Source of the DNA: Burkholderiales bacterium
GTDB taxonomy: Bacteria > Pseudomonadota > Gammaproteobacteria > Burkholderiales > Ga0077523
NCBI GenBank assembly: GCA_022843925.1
Contig: JALHMS010000004.1
Coordinates: 111,086-175,085 of the forward strand
Length of the DNA: 64,000 nucleotides
Direction: 5' to 3'
A program made the position numbers and the translations under genes. Shown here in pieces: positions 56,693 to 64,000 of the stretch; position 1 is the first letter of the stretch; the number at the start of each line of letters is the position of its first letter. Under the pieces are notes generated by a model that saw only the letters and a program-made list of their open reading frames with translations, did no database searches and was not told the DNA's origin.

Positions 56693-57463
56693 GTGCGTTT
56701 CGCGTATCTGGGCAGTGGCAGCCGGGGCAACGGCCTGGTCGTGCAGGTCGGTGCGACCACGCTTCTGCTGGATTGCGGGTTTCCGGTGGCCGACGCCGTG
56801 CGTCGCCTCGCGCGCCTGGGGTTGTCGCCCGCTGACCTCACGGGGATCCTCGTCACACACGAGCATTCCGACCATATCGGCGGCGTCCCGGCATTCGCGC
56901 GGCGCTTCGCCCTGCCGGTCTGGTTGTCACAAGGCACGCTTCGAGGCACCGGCCTCGTTTTCCACGGCGTTCGTGTCGAGATCCTCGAGGGCTTCAAGGC
57001 GTTCTCCGTCGGCGATGTGAATGTCGAACCCTACCCGGTTCCGCACGACGCCCGAGAGCCCGTCCAGTACGTGTTCGCGGACGGACGGGCGCGCTTCGGC
57101 GTATTGACCGACGTCGGTTCGGCGACCGCGCACATCCGTTCGATGCTCACCGGGTGCGACGCGATTGCCCTGGAATGCAATCACGACGTCGGGATGCTTC
57201 AGACCGGGCCCTATCCTCCGGGCCTGAAGCGCCGGGTCGCCAGCGACTTCGGACACCTCTCGAATGCCGCCGCAGCCGATCTGCTCGCCAGCCTCGATCG
57301 CTCCCGACTCAGGCATCTCATCGCCGTGCACCTGTCACTGAAGAACAATACCGTCGACCTGGCCCGGGAGGCACTCGCCCGCGTCGTGGGCTGCGAGCCT
57401 GCGTGGATCGGGGTGGCGGATCAGTTCGCGGGCCTGGACTGGCGCGAGATCGGTCCCGGCTGA
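56693..57463 (+). CDS. Metallo-beta-lactamase-fold hydrolase, WalJ/YycJ-like
   Basis: 256 residues from GTG at 56693. Metal motif THEHSDHIGG; other ligand histidines/aspartate are in PHDAREPV, LTDVGSAT and the C-terminal HLSLKNN. It resembles the YycJ/WalJ nuclease-type branch found after bamC in betaproteobacteria. Substrate unproven (nuclease or phosphodiesterase). Confidence 0.88.
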   Translation: MRFAYLGSGSRGNGLVVQVGATTLLLDCGFPVADAVRRLARLGLSPADLTGILVTHEHSDHIGGVPAFARRFALPVWLSQGTLRGTGLVFHGVRVEILEGFKAFSVGDVNVEPYPVPHDAREPVQYVFADGRARFGVLTDVGSATAHIRSMLTGCDAIALECNHDVGMLQTGPYPPGLKRRVASDFGHLSNAAAADLLASLDRSRLRHLIAVHLSLKNNTVDLAREALARVVGCEPAWIGVADQFAGLDWREIGPG

Positions 57464-57512
57464 CCGGCGCTGGTGGGCGGGGTTCGAGGTGCACGCGTCG
57501 CGAAATCTCAAC

Positions 57513-57542
57513 AAAAAAAAAGCCGACCCCTGAGGGTCGGCT
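57513..57542 (-). terminator. Terminator after lipoprotein gene, probably bidirectional
   Basis: A perfect 9-bp stem, AGCCGACCC with GGGTCGGCT, loop CTGA, followed on the minus strand by nine T's. Read rightwards it also ends the hydrolase transcript, though with a weak TTCTCT tail. Confidence 0.9.
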
Positions 57543-57574
57543 TCTCTCCACGCTGGCGGATAGCCAGCGCAGGA

Positions 57575-57814
57575 TTACTTCTTCTCTTCTTCCTTGGGTG
57601 CATCGGCGGGCGCTGCTGCATCGGCAGCGGGAGCAGCACCGTCGGCGGGTGCGGCCGGGGCGGCTGCATCGGCCGGTGCCGGAGCTTCGGGGGCGGGAGC
57701 GGGCGCCGGGGCAGGTTCGGCAGCCGGCGCCGGGGCGGGCGCGGGTTCTTCCGTCTTGCCGCAGGCAGCGAGGGTCAGAGCGAGAACGGCGGCGGCGATA
57801 AGGGCACGAGTCAT
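57575..57814 (-). CDS. Small Ala/Pro-rich lipoprotein
   Basis: 79 residues. Signal peptide with lipobox LAAC (Cys18), then a sequence made almost only of Ala, Pro, Glu and Asp repeats, ending EEEKK. AAGGA precedes the ATG. Function unknown; such short spacer-like lipoproteins occur in many proteobacteria. The strong RBS and terminator suggest real expression. The Ala/Gly-rich reading of the other strand is a composition artefact. Confidence 0.75.
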   Translation of the reverse strand: MTRALIAAAVLALTLAACGKTEEPAPAPAPAAEPAPAPAPAPEAPAPADAAAPAAPADGAAPAADAAAPADAPKEEEKK

Positions 57815-57899
57815 AGTAGTTCCTTGAAATGGGCGGTTGTGAACTGAAATTGTTCGTTCGGGCAGGGACTTACTGCACTCGACCCAAACGATGAGTGCG

Positions 57900-57919
57900 A
57901 TTGTAACAGGCTCTTACAA
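57900..57919 (-). promoter_or_regulatory. Inverted repeat and -10 before the small lipoprotein
   Basis: TTGTAA (57901) and TTACAA (57914) form an inverted repeat with a 7-base centre. On the minus strand, TACAAT at 57905-57900 can be a -10 box, so a protein bound to the repeat could control it. The -35 is weak. Confidence 0.35.
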
Positions 57920-57949
57920 AGTATTACCAGTGGTGAAAACCGTTTTCTT

Positions 57950-58450
57950 TCAAAGGCCCAAGGTCGTTCCCGACAGACCAGGGTCGGATGCTGCCCAGAT
58001 CTGGTCGAATCGCTGAATCCGGCTTTGGGCGCTCTCCGGATCGTCGATCGCCAGCAGGCCCCGCGGCAGGTCGGCGTGGAACCGATGGACGAAATGCCGG
58101 CCGTCCACGATCACCAGGGGGTCTTCTGCCCGTCGGGCCTCGTCGCGGGTCTTGTGCACTGCCATCACGTGCGCGCACTGCGCGAGCAGCGTGCGGAGTC
58201 TTGGTGTGTTCCTGACCATGGACTCCGGATCGTGCAGCGCGATCCGCAGCAGATGCGTGGGGCTGCCCAGGCAGAGGCGCCGAAGACACGCCACACGCTG
58301 CGGACTGTCCCAGCGCGTATCGAGCGATCGATCGAAGATGAAAACGTGGCGCCTTGCACGCAACAGCACCTCGTCCAGCGCCAGTTGATGGTCGCTTTCC
58401 GATGACAGCGGGCGACGGATCGCCGCTGTCGATTCCTCCTCTTCATGCAT
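57950..58450 (-). CDS. DUF7931-like conserved protein
   Basis: 166 residues. The middle has HVFIFDRSLD near the start and HKTRDEARRAEDPLVIVDGRHFVHRFHADLPRG in the second half, which resembles a phospholipase-D-like half-site but lacks a clear HKD motif. Function not known. ATG at 58450 has GGAGG at six bases; an ATG two codons earlier lies too close to the RBS. It overlaps the JmjC gene end by 8 bp. Confidence 0.75.
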   Translation of the reverse strand: MHEEEESTAAIRRPLSSESDHQLALDEVLLRARRHVFIFDRSLDTRWDSPQRVACLRRLCLGSPTHLLRIALHDPESMVRNTPRLRTLLAQCAHVMAVHKTRDEARRAEDPLVIVDGRHFVHRFHADLPRGLLAIDDPESAQSRIQRFDQIWAASDPGLSGTTLGL

Positions 58451-59588
58451 CGTCATCCTCCTCGGCGGTGGACCGCGCTGTCAGGAAGCCATCCGCGAAC
58501 CACGCGCGCAGCAGCCGGACCACCGCCCCGGGGACGTCGCTGGTGGTGAGCGCTCGTCGATCGGCGAGTTCCATGAGCGCCTTCGGGACGCCGCGCGGGA
58601 ATCTTATGCACTCGCCGTTCAGGTACACGGCCTTGGGCCCGTACAGGAGGATGCTCCTGCGGTCGAGGGCAACGCCTCGACGCGCGAGCAGTCTTGCGAA
58701 GGTCGCAGGCGATGGCACCTTCTCGGGCGGATCGAAGAAGACGTGCGCCTTCGGTTCCGAAAGGTACACGCCGAGAAAGTCCGCGATGTCGGATCGATTC
58801 CAGCGCACGGCGGATATCGCATCCGCGGTCGCATCGATCATCGGGGCGGGAAGACGGCCGGCCGCGCGGGTCGCGGGCTGTCCTGGGTCGGCGTAGCGTC
58901 CCGGGAGATCGATACGCGTGGCCAGATCCGAGAAGAACTCGCCGGCCAACTCCGTGCGGGACGGGGCACGGAATCCGATCGAGTAGGTGAAGCATTCGTC
59001 GAGCGCGACGCCGTCGTGGGCGTAGTCGGGCGGCAGGTAGAGCATGTCCCCCGGTTCCAGCACCCATTCGTGCTCGTGCACGAAGCGTTGGAGGATCTTG
59101 AGCGGTACGCCGGGGCGCAGCTCATGGGACGGCTGGCGGCCGACGCGCCAGCGTCGTCGCCCCGGTCCCTGCAGCAGGAAGACGTCGTAGGAGTCGAAGT
59201 GCGCCCCGACGCCTCCTCCCGGGACTGCGTAGCTGACCATCAGATCGTCGAGCCGCGCGGCGGGTACGAAGTCGAACCGGTGCAGAAGGCGGTCGGCGGC
59301 GTCGAGGTGAAGGTTCACGCCCTGGACCAGCACCGTCCAGTTGCCCGCCGGCAGCCGGGCGAAATCCTTCATCGAGAACGGGCCGTGTTCGAGGTGCCAG
59401 CGACGGCCTTCCCGCACCACCAGCCGCGACTCGACATCCGGATCGCACGCAAGTCCCAGGATCCCGTTCCGGTCCAGCAGGCCCGTGAAATCGGGAATGG
59501 CCTGGCGGATCAACTGTGCGTCCCGGTGCCACGAATCGCGCATGAAGCGTGTCGGCGACAATGCGCCCAGAGGGGATGGGGTACTCAT
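58443..59588 (-). CDS. JmjC/cupin ribosomal oxygenase (RoxA/YcfD-like)
   Basis: 381 residues. Fe(II)/2-oxoglutarate oxygenase of the family that hydroxylates an arginine of ribosomal protein L16. Iron ligands are HFD (GAHFDSYDVF) and the later His in DYAHDGVAL; the C-terminal winged-helix dimer domain has AISAVRWNRSDIADFLG. Other family segments are LVQGVNLH and GDMLYLPP. No clear RBS for ATG at 59588. Co-transcribed with the DUF7931-like gene. Confidence 0.9.
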   Translation of the reverse strand: MSTPSPLGALSPTRFMRDSWHRDAQLIRQAIPDFTGLLDRNGILGLACDPDVESRLVVREGRRWHLEHGPFSMKDFARLPAGNWTVLVQGVNLHLDAADRLLHRFDFVPAARLDDLMVSYAVPGGGVGAHFDSYDVFLLQGPGRRRWRVGRQPSHELRPGVPLKILQRFVHEHEWVLEPGDMLYLPPDYAHDGVALDECFTYSIGFRAPSRTELAGEFFSDLATRIDLPGRYADPGQPATRAAGRLPAPMIDATADAISAVRWNRSDIADFLGVYLSEPKAHVFFDPPEKVPSPATFARLLARRGVALDRRSILLYGPKAVYLNGECIRFPRGVPKALMELADRRALTTSDVPGAVVRLLRAWFADGFLTARSTAEEDDDA

Positions 59589-59653
59589 CGAGAAGCTTGT
59601 TCCGTGACGGCATCGCGGGTGGCGGGAAGGGCGGTCGCGCAAGGGAATTCAGT

Positions 59654-59659
59654 TAGAAT
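59654..59659 (+). promoter_or_regulatory. Possible -10 box for bcp
   Basis: TAGAAT, 50 bp before the bcp start codon, without a convincing -35. It is the same sequence (TTAGAAT) as before dapA. Confidence 0.3.
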
Positions 59660-59708
59660 CGGCCGCGCAGTGCCGGGGAAGTCGAAGGTGTTGAGGGGGT
59701 TCGATTTC

Positions 59709-60176
59709 ATGCTGAACGTAGGAGATGCCGCACCACGTTTCGATCTGCCTGATGCAGAGATGGAAATGGTGAGCCTCGACGAATTCCTCGGCAAGTACAA
59801 CGTGGTGCTGTACTTCTATCCTAAGGACGACACACCGGGCTGCACCATCGAGGCCATCGATTTCAGCGATCTCGACGATCAGTTCCGCAAGGCGGGCGCG
59901 GTCGTCGTGGGTGTGAGCATGGACGACTGCCTCTCGCATGGTGACTTCCGCGACAAGCACGGGTTGGCGATCGTGCTGCTGTCCGACGAGGACGGCGAAG
60001 TCTGCGCGAAGTACGGGGTCCTCAACGAGAAGGAATACGAAGGTCGGCGCAGGCGGTGCGTGCAGCGCTCCACCTTCATCATCGATCGCACCGGATCGCT
60101 CGCGTGCGTGATGTATGGGGTGACCCCCAGGGGGCATGCAGCCGAGATACTCAATCTGGTGAAGGGGATGGCATGA
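59709..60176 (+). CDS. bcp: Peroxiredoxin, Bcp/PrxQ family
   Basis: 155 residues. Thiol peroxidase. Peroxidatic Cys45 is in DTPGCTIEA; the resolving Cys five residues on, found in E. coli Bcp, is Ile50 here. A cysteine at 74 (VSMDDCLSH) may serve instead, or a 1-Cys mechanism may apply. LLSDEDGEVCAKYGV and the C-terminal FIIDRTG follow. The stop overlaps slyD by ATGA. Confidence 0.93.
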   Translation: MLNVGDAAPRFDLPDAEMEMVSLDEFLGKYNVVLYFYPKDDTPGCTIEAIDFSDLDDQFRKAGAVVVGVSMDDCLSHGDFRDKHGLAIVLLSDEDGEVCAKYGVLNEKEYEGRRRRCVQRSTFIIDRTGSLACVMYGVTPRGHAAEILNLVKGMA

Positions 60177-60658
60177 GCTTGACGATCGAGAAGAACACCG
60201 TGGTGTCGCTGCAGTACGAATTGTTCGACGAGGCAGGCGCGCTCATCGAGAAGACCGACGCTCCCATCACCTATCTGCACGGCGGCTACGACGGCATCTT
60301 CCCGCGCGTCGAGGCCGAGTTGAACGGCAAGCAGTCCGGACACGCTTGCGTGATTCCTCTGACGCCCGACGAGGCTTTCGGGGACTACGACAAGGCGCTG
60401 ATCCGCTCCGAGCCGCGCAACCTGTTTCCGAAGAACGTCGCGGTCGGGATGCAGTTCCAGGGGACGGCGCAGGGATCCGATCACATCGCGGTGTATACCG
60501 TGACCGAGGTGGGCACCGACAGCGTGGTGGTCGACGCCAATCATCCGCTCGCAGGCAAGACCGTGAAGTTCTCGTGCACCGTCACCGAAGTGCGCAAGGC
60601 CACCCCGGAAGAGGTGACCCATGGCCACGTCCACGGTGCCGGTGGACACCACCACTGA
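60173..60658 (+). CDS. slyD: FKBP-type prolyl isomerase SlyD
   Basis: 161 residues. Prolyl isomerase and chaperone, and metal carrier for hydrogenase maturation in other bacteria. FKBP part with LHGGYDGIFPRVEAEL; the inserted-flap region follows; the C-terminal metal tail is short (HGHVHGAGGHHH), shorter than in E. coli SlyD. Coupled to bcp by ATGA overlap. Confidence 0.94.
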   Translation: MSLTIEKNTVVSLQYELFDEAGALIEKTDAPITYLHGGYDGIFPRVEAELNGKQSGHACVIPLTPDEAFGDYDKALIRSEPRNLFPKNVAVGMQFQGTAQGSDHIAVYTVTEVGTDSVVVDANHPLAGKTVKFSCTVTEVRKATPEEVTHGHVHGAGGHHH

Positions 60659-60684
60659 CGACGCTTCGTAGTCCCGTACTCACG

Positions 60685-60717
60685 CCGGGGACGGCGGGCC
60701 ATGCCCGTCGTCCCCGG
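60685..60717 (+). terminator. Hairpin between slyD and pqqE
   Basis: A 15-bp stem, CCGGGGACGGCGGGC and GCCCGTCGTCCCCGG with one mismatch, around CAT. The genes on each side converge, so it may end both transcripts. There is no long T tract. Confidence 0.7.
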
Positions 60718-60724
60718 TCGCGTT

Positions 60725-61888
60725 TCAGGCGGTCGTCACGGGCGGTTGCTCACCCGCCGCGAGCGCGCGGGAGTTGCGATCGTCCCGGAACACGATCGGT
60801 TTCGTGTTGGCGGGCAGCTGCGGTCGCTGGGCCTTCTCCACCTGTTCGGTGATCAGATGGTGGTGGGGCGACAGATCGCAGACAGGGTCCGCGTTCGTGG
60901 CGTCGCCCGTGAGCATGAAGGCCTGGCAGCGGCAACCGCCGAAATCCTTCTCCTTCTCGGGGCAGCTGCGGCAGGGCTCCTGCATCCAGGTGTCGCCGCG
61001 GTACGTTCCGAAGGCGGGGGATTCGTTCCAGATCCACTTCAGATCATGGTCGCGCACATTCGGGAACTCGATGCCCGGCAGCATCCGGGCTTCGTGACAC
61101 GGCAGCGCCACGCCGTCGGCGGCGACGTTGAGGAAGATGGACCCCCATCCGTTCATGCAGGCCTTCGGCCGCGTCTCGTAGTAGTCCGGATGCACGAAGT
61201 AGATCTTCATCTTGTCGCCCACGCGCTCCCGGAACGCGTTGGTCACCGCCTCTGCGCGCTGCAACTGGTCCCGAGTGGGCATGAGCTGGTCGCGGTTCTT
61301 CATCGCCCAGGCGTAGAACTGCGTGTTGGCGAGTTCCACGTACTCTGCGCCGAGCGTCTCGGCCATCTCCAGGATCTCTTTCGTGTGATCCAGGTTGTGG
61401 CGATGCATCACGCAGTTGAACACCATCGGGTAGTCGTACTTCTGGATGAGTTCCGCCGCACGCTTCTTCAGTTCGAAGGTCTTGGTGCTGGAGAGCCAGT
61501 CGTTCATCTCCCGCGTGGAGTCCTGGAACGAGAGCTGGATGTGGTTCAGCCCGCCCTCCTTGAACGCGGCGATGCGCTTCTCGGTGAGCCCGATGCCCGA
61601 TGTGATCAGGTTCGTGTAGTACCCGAGGCGCCCGGCCTCCGCGACGATGATCTCGAGGTCGTCGCGCATGAGCGGTTCGCCGCCCGACAGGCCGAGCTGC
61701 ACCAGGCCCAGTTCGCGTCCCTGCTGCAGCACCCGGATCCAATCGTCGGTCGAGAGTTCCGGGCCGAACTTCGCGTAGTCGATCGGGTTGTAGCAGAACA
61801 CGCAGTGCAGCGGGCACTTGTACGTGAGTTCGGCATTGAGCCAGTGCGGCTTAGGCACCGGCGCTCGTACGGATCCAGCCGTTTCCAT
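60725..61888 (-). CDS. pqqE: PqqA peptide cyclase (radical SAM)
   Basis: 387 residues. Forms the carbon-carbon bond between the Glu and Tyr of PqqA using PqqD as chaperone. Radical SAM cluster Cys25-x3-Cys29-x2-Cys32 (CPLHCVFCY) and SPASM cysteines near the C-terminus (LPCHEARM, CRSCPEKEKDFGGCRC, PVCDLS). GGAGG lies before the ATG. The gene overlaps the end of pqqD by 38 bp. Confidence 0.97.
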   Translation of the reverse strand: METAGSVRAPVPKPHWLNAELTYKCPLHCVFCYNPIDYAKFGPELSTDDWIRVLQQGRELGLVQLGLSGGEPLMRDDLEIIVAEAGRLGYYTNLITSGIGLTEKRIAAFKEGGLNHIQLSFQDSTREMNDWLSSTKTFELKKRAAELIQKYDYPMVFNCVMHRHNLDHTKEILEMAETLGAEYVELANTQFYAWAMKNRDQLMPTRDQLQRAEAVTNAFRERVGDKMKIYFVHPDYYETRPKACMNGWGSIFLNVAADGVALPCHEARMLPGIEFPNVRDHDLKWIWNESPAFGTYRGDTWMQEPCRSCPEKEKDFGGCRCQAFMLTGDATNADPVCDLSPHHHLITEQVEKAQRPQLPANTKPIVFRDDRNSRALAAGEQPPVTTA

Positions 61889-62153
61889 GAGCCACCTCCA
61901 AGAAATCCACCACGTCGGCGCGCAGGCTGCCCGCCTCGGGGTAGGCCTGTTCGAGTTCGGCGACGATCGCGTTCAGACTGCGCGCGCCGTCGATGCGCTT
62001 GAAGATCTCGCCCCCACTGCCGGGCAGTTGCACCATGCCCTCGGGGAACAGGAGTACGTGGCACTCCTGCGCCGGCTCCCACTGGAACCGGTAGTACTTC
62101 GCAATCGCGATGGGGGTGTCGTGATCGAACGGAACGCGCTTCGGGGTTGCCAT
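61851..62153 (-). CDS. pqqD: PQQ peptide chaperone PqqD
   Basis: 100 residues. Binds the PqqA peptide and presents it to PqqE. Winged-helix-like RRE domain with FPEGMVQLPGSGGEIFKRIDG. ATG at 62153 is 2 bp after pqqC; the long overlap with pqqE (38 bp) ensures coupled synthesis of the two partners. Confidence 0.94.
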   Translation of the reverse strand: MATPKRVPFDHDTPIAIAKYYRFQWEPAQECHVLLFPEGMVQLPGSGGEIFKRIDGARSLNAIVAELEQAYPEAGSLRADVVDFLEVAHGNGWIRTSAGA

Positions 62154-62155
62154 CG

Positions 62156-62875
62156 TCAGCCGACCTTCGTTTCGCCGATGCCGTAGTTCACCATCATCGC
62201 ATCGCACATGGTCCACAGGACGTCGAGCTTGAACTGCAGGATGTCCAGCGCGCGCTGCTGCTGCTCCGGCGTGCGGAAATGTTCGAGGGTCACGCGCAGG
62301 CCGTGATCCACATCGCGGCGGGCCTCCGACAGGCGCTTGCGGAAGTAGGCGTAACCCGCCTGGTCGATCCACGGATAGTGCTGGGGCCAGTTCGCCAGGC
62401 GTTCCTTGTGGATCTCCGGCGCGAAGAGCTCGGTGAGCGAAGAGCAGACCGCCTCCTGCCAGGGTCGAGTGCGCGCGAAGTTGATGTACGCGTCGACCGC
62501 GAACCGCACGCCCGGCAGCACGTGCTTCAGCGACGTCACCTCGGCGCGATCCAGCCCGACGGCGTCGGCCAGCGTGAGCCACGCCTCGATGCCGCCTTCG
62601 TCGCCCTGGGTTCCGTCGTGATCGATGATGCGCTGGATCCAGAGACGCCGATGATCCCGGTCGGGCATGTTCGACATCACTGCGGCGTCCTTCACGGGGA
62701 TCGCCAACTGGTAGTAGAAGCGATTGCAGACCCAGCCGCGGATCTGCGCCTGCGTCAGCTTTCCGCTGTTCATCGCGACGTGGTACGGATGATAGATGTG
62801 GTATCGGTCGCCCTTCGCACGAAGCTTTTGCTCGAACTCTTCGCGATTCCACGGCAGATTCTCGGCGATGCCCAT
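62156..62875 (-). CDS. pqqC: Pyrroloquinoline-quinone synthase PqqC
   Basis: 239 residues. Cofactor-free oxidase that makes the final eight-electron oxidation and ring closure of PQQ. Family segments: [57 protein letters not shown] precedes the ATG. Between pqqB and pqqD. Confidence 0.97.
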   Translation of the reverse strand: MGIAENLPWNREEFEQKLRAKGDRYHIYHPYHVAMNSGKLTQAQIRGWVCNRFYYQLAIPVKDAAVMSNMPDRDHRRLWIQRIIDHDGTQGDEGGIEAWLTLADAVGLDRAEVTSLKHVLPGVRFAVDAYINFARTRPWQEAVCSSLTELFAPEIHKERLANWPQHYPWIDQAGYAYFRKRLSEARRDVDHGLRVTLEHFRTPEQQQRALDILQFKLDVLWTMCDAMMVNYGIGETKVG

Positions 62876-62892
62876 GTGGTGTGCCTCCGTGC

Positions 62893-63807
62893 CTACAGTT
62901 CGATGTCCATCCCGTCAAACGCGACCTCGATGCCGACGCGGGCCAGTTCGGCACGTTCCGGGGAGTCCTCGTTCAGGATCGGGTTGGTGTTGTTGATGTG
63001 GATGAGCACCTTGCGCGATGCGCGCAGCGGCTTCAGCACCTCGATCATTCCGCCGGGTCCCGACTGCGGCAGGTGGCCGATGTCCCGGGCGCGCTTGCTG
63101 GAGATGCCCAACGTCACCATCTCGTCGTTCGTCCAGAATGTGCCGTCCACCATCACGCAGTCGGCCTCCTCGAGGTACGCGACCACGTGCGGCTCGATCT
63201 CACCCAGACCCGGCGAATAGAACAGCACCTTGCCCGTCCGCGTGTCGCGGATCCGCATGCCGATGTTGTCGCCGATATGCGGATTCTCCCGGTGCGGGGA
63301 GTAGGGCGGCGCCTTGCTTTTCAGGGGGACGGACGTGAACTCCAGATGCTCACCACCGACCACCGAGAACCGGTTGTCGGGCTCGATGGGCAGCCTGTGC
63401 CAGTTCACGCCGCAGTAGTGGCCCAGGATGTTGAAGAGCGGGTTCCCGGTGGTCATGTCCTCCCGGACCATGTCCGTGCAGAACAACTCGAGCGGTTTGC
63501 CTTCGCGTAGCATCAGGAGGCCGGTCGTGTGGTCGATCTGGCCATCCATGAGGACCACCGACCGGATGCCCGTATCGCGGAGCGCCCGCGCCGGCTGAAG
63601 CGCCGGGAATCCGCGGATCTGCGCGAGGATGTCCGGCGATGCGTTGAAGAGCACCCAGTCGACGCCATTGCCGCTCACCGCAATCGAGGACTGGGTACGC
63701 GCCCGCGCATTCACCGTTCCCTTCCGCAACCCATCGCAGTTCGGGCAGTTGCAATTCCATTGCGGGAAACCTCCGCCGGCGGCGGCTCCGAGTACGCGAA
63801 TCTTCAT
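62893..63807 (-). CDS. pqqB: PqqB, MBL-fold hydroxylase of PQQ biosynthesis
   Basis: 304 residues. Metallo-beta-lactamase fold; hydroxylates the tyrosine of the peptide intermediate. The zinc-binding CNCPNC (residues 19-24) and the segments GGGFPQWNC and [11 protein letters not shown] mark the family. First gene of pqqBCDE. A pqqA gene was not found in the 193 bp left of the window. Confidence 0.96.
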   Translation of the reverse strand: MKIRVLGAAAGGGFPQWNCNCPNCDGLRKGTVNARARTQSSIAVSGNGVDWVLFNASPDILAQIRGFPALQPARALRDTGIRSVVLMDGQIDHTTGLLMLREGKPLELFCTDMVREDMTTGNPLFNILGHYCGVNWHRLPIEPDNRFSVVGGEHLEFTSVPLKSKAPPYSPHRENPHIGDNIGMRIRDTRTGKVLFYSPGLGEIEPHVVAYLEEADCVMVDGTFWTNDEMVTLGISSKRARDIGHLPQSGPGGMIEVLKPLRASRKVLIHINNTNPILNEDSPERAELARVGIEVAFDGMDIEL

Positions 63808-63838
63808 CGTGATGGCTGGGTCCGTTGGATGCTGCAGG

Positions 63839-63943
63839 TCAGGACGAATGCGAGGGTGCGGCGGCTGTACCGATTGCCTGCGTGTACTTGGGACGTTGCG
63901 CCTTGGACCACTCCGTGAAGCCGCTCGGCGCGGGCGGCGTCAT
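63839..63943 (-). CDS. 34-codon open frame upstream of pqqB (doubtful)
   Basis: Opens with ATG at 63943 and has 34 residues including [14 protein letters not shown]. It has Glu and Tyr but eight residues apart, not the Glu-x3-Tyr of PqqA that is needed for PQQ formation. There is no good RBS. Probably not a gene; noted because PqqA is expected about here. Confidence 0.15.
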   Translation of the reverse strand: MTPPAPSGFTEWSKAQRPKYTQAIGTAAAPSHSS

Positions 63944-63959
63944 GGGCAGGTTCCCGATA

Positions 63960-63990
63960 CGCAAAGGCCCCGACACGCGGGGCCTTTGCG
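63960..63990 (-). terminator. Strong hairpin upstream of pqqB (terminator or attenuator)
   Basis: A perfect 12-bp stem, CGCAAAGGCCCC with GGGGCCTTTGCG, loop GACACGC. No T tract follows on either strand, so read-through is likely. Between pqqA and pqqB such stem-loops keep pqqA in excess over the enzymes; here pqqA would lie just past the window edge. It could also end a gene from that side. Confidence 0.5.
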
Positions 63991-64000
63991 ATCTCGTCAA

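Noticed and set aside
57594-57827. Ala/Gly-rich plus-strand frame opposite the small lipoprotein
   Set aside because: Complement of Ala/Pro repeats automatically reads as Ala/Gly; no RBS or signal.
63839-63943. Candidate pqqA
   Set aside because: Glu and Tyr are not in the required Glu-x3-Tyr spacing and no RBS is present; listed only as a doubtful frame.
1-64000. tRNA/rRNA genes, CRISPR arrays, insertion sequences, prophage genes
   Set aside because: No cloverleaf-like, direct-repeat or transposase/integrase signal was found in the gaps, though a tRNA search program was not run.

Overview
This is a 64 kb stretch of a GC-rich chromosome that is dense with short-spaced genes. The gene sets point to a betaproteobacterium: ilvE, a CHCC zinc-finger gene and a waaF-type gene together; glnE next to a YhdP/AsmA-like gene, a nitrilase-family gene and tldD; lone rsxB followed by nth and a DUF1841 gene; aat and bpt near pyrD; dapA followed by bamC. 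This taxonomic statement is inferred from gene order and protein resemblance, not from a database search. No rRNA, tRNA, transposase, integrase or CRISPR array was seen.

Layout. 1-9 kb is housekeeping: the 3' part of alaS, an exported SRPBCC protein, an EAL-HDOD signalling protein, phosphomannomutase/phosphoglucomutase, a YheT-type hydrolase, an NTF2-like protein, heptosyltransferase, zinc-finger protein and IlvE. 9-22 kb holds a membrane class III adenylate cyclase, glnE, the large YhdP-like protein, a nitrilase, tldD, a cyclic-nucleotide-binding protein, an ECF sigma/anti-sigma pair and a cobalamin adenosyltransferase. 22-25.7 kb is a periplasmic island: two divergent metallo-beta-lactamase-fold proteins, a SoxY-SoxZ-like carrier fusion and two small cytochromes c. 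25.8-31.2 kb carries DUF1841, nth, rsxB and a 1167-residue FAD/Fe-S oxidoreductase that looks like a fused NfnB-NfnA. 31.4-35.7 kb is a GntR-regulated acyl-CoA ligase plus thiamine-diphosphate enzyme unit with a near-ideal operator. 35.7-39.6 kb is pyrD, an enoyl-CoA hydratase, the two N-end-rule aminoacyl transferases and Cu,Zn superoxide dismutase.

39.8-54 kb is a flagellar cluster: a FleS/FleR-like two-component pair, a sigma-54 promoter, fliEFGHIJK, a strong terminator, an AT-rich leader, then fliLMNOPQR. It encodes the MS ring, C ring, export ATPase complex, hook-length ruler and most of the export gate; flhA, flhB and the filament genes lie elsewhere. 54-60.7 kb is a methyltransferase, dapA, bamC, a WalJ-like hydrolase, a small Ala/Pro lipoprotein, a DUF7931-like protein, a JmjC ribosomal oxygenase, bcp and slyD. 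60.7-63.8 kb is the PQQ operon pqqBCDE, read leftwards.

Functional links. The PQQ operon and the 22-25.7 kb island fit together: the island encodes proteins of the kind found beside PQQ-dependent dehydrogenases, although no such dehydrogenase is in the window. The two-component pair and the sigma-54 site fit together as the switch for the fliE operon. The adenylate cyclase and the cNMP-binding protein 9 kb away may form a cAMP circuit. The most unusual features are the metallohydrolase pair in which one member has lost every recognisable metal ligand, the one-chain Nfn-like flavoprotein next to a ferredoxin gene, and the ligase/ThDP-enzyme catabolic unit with its operator inside the promoter spacer.
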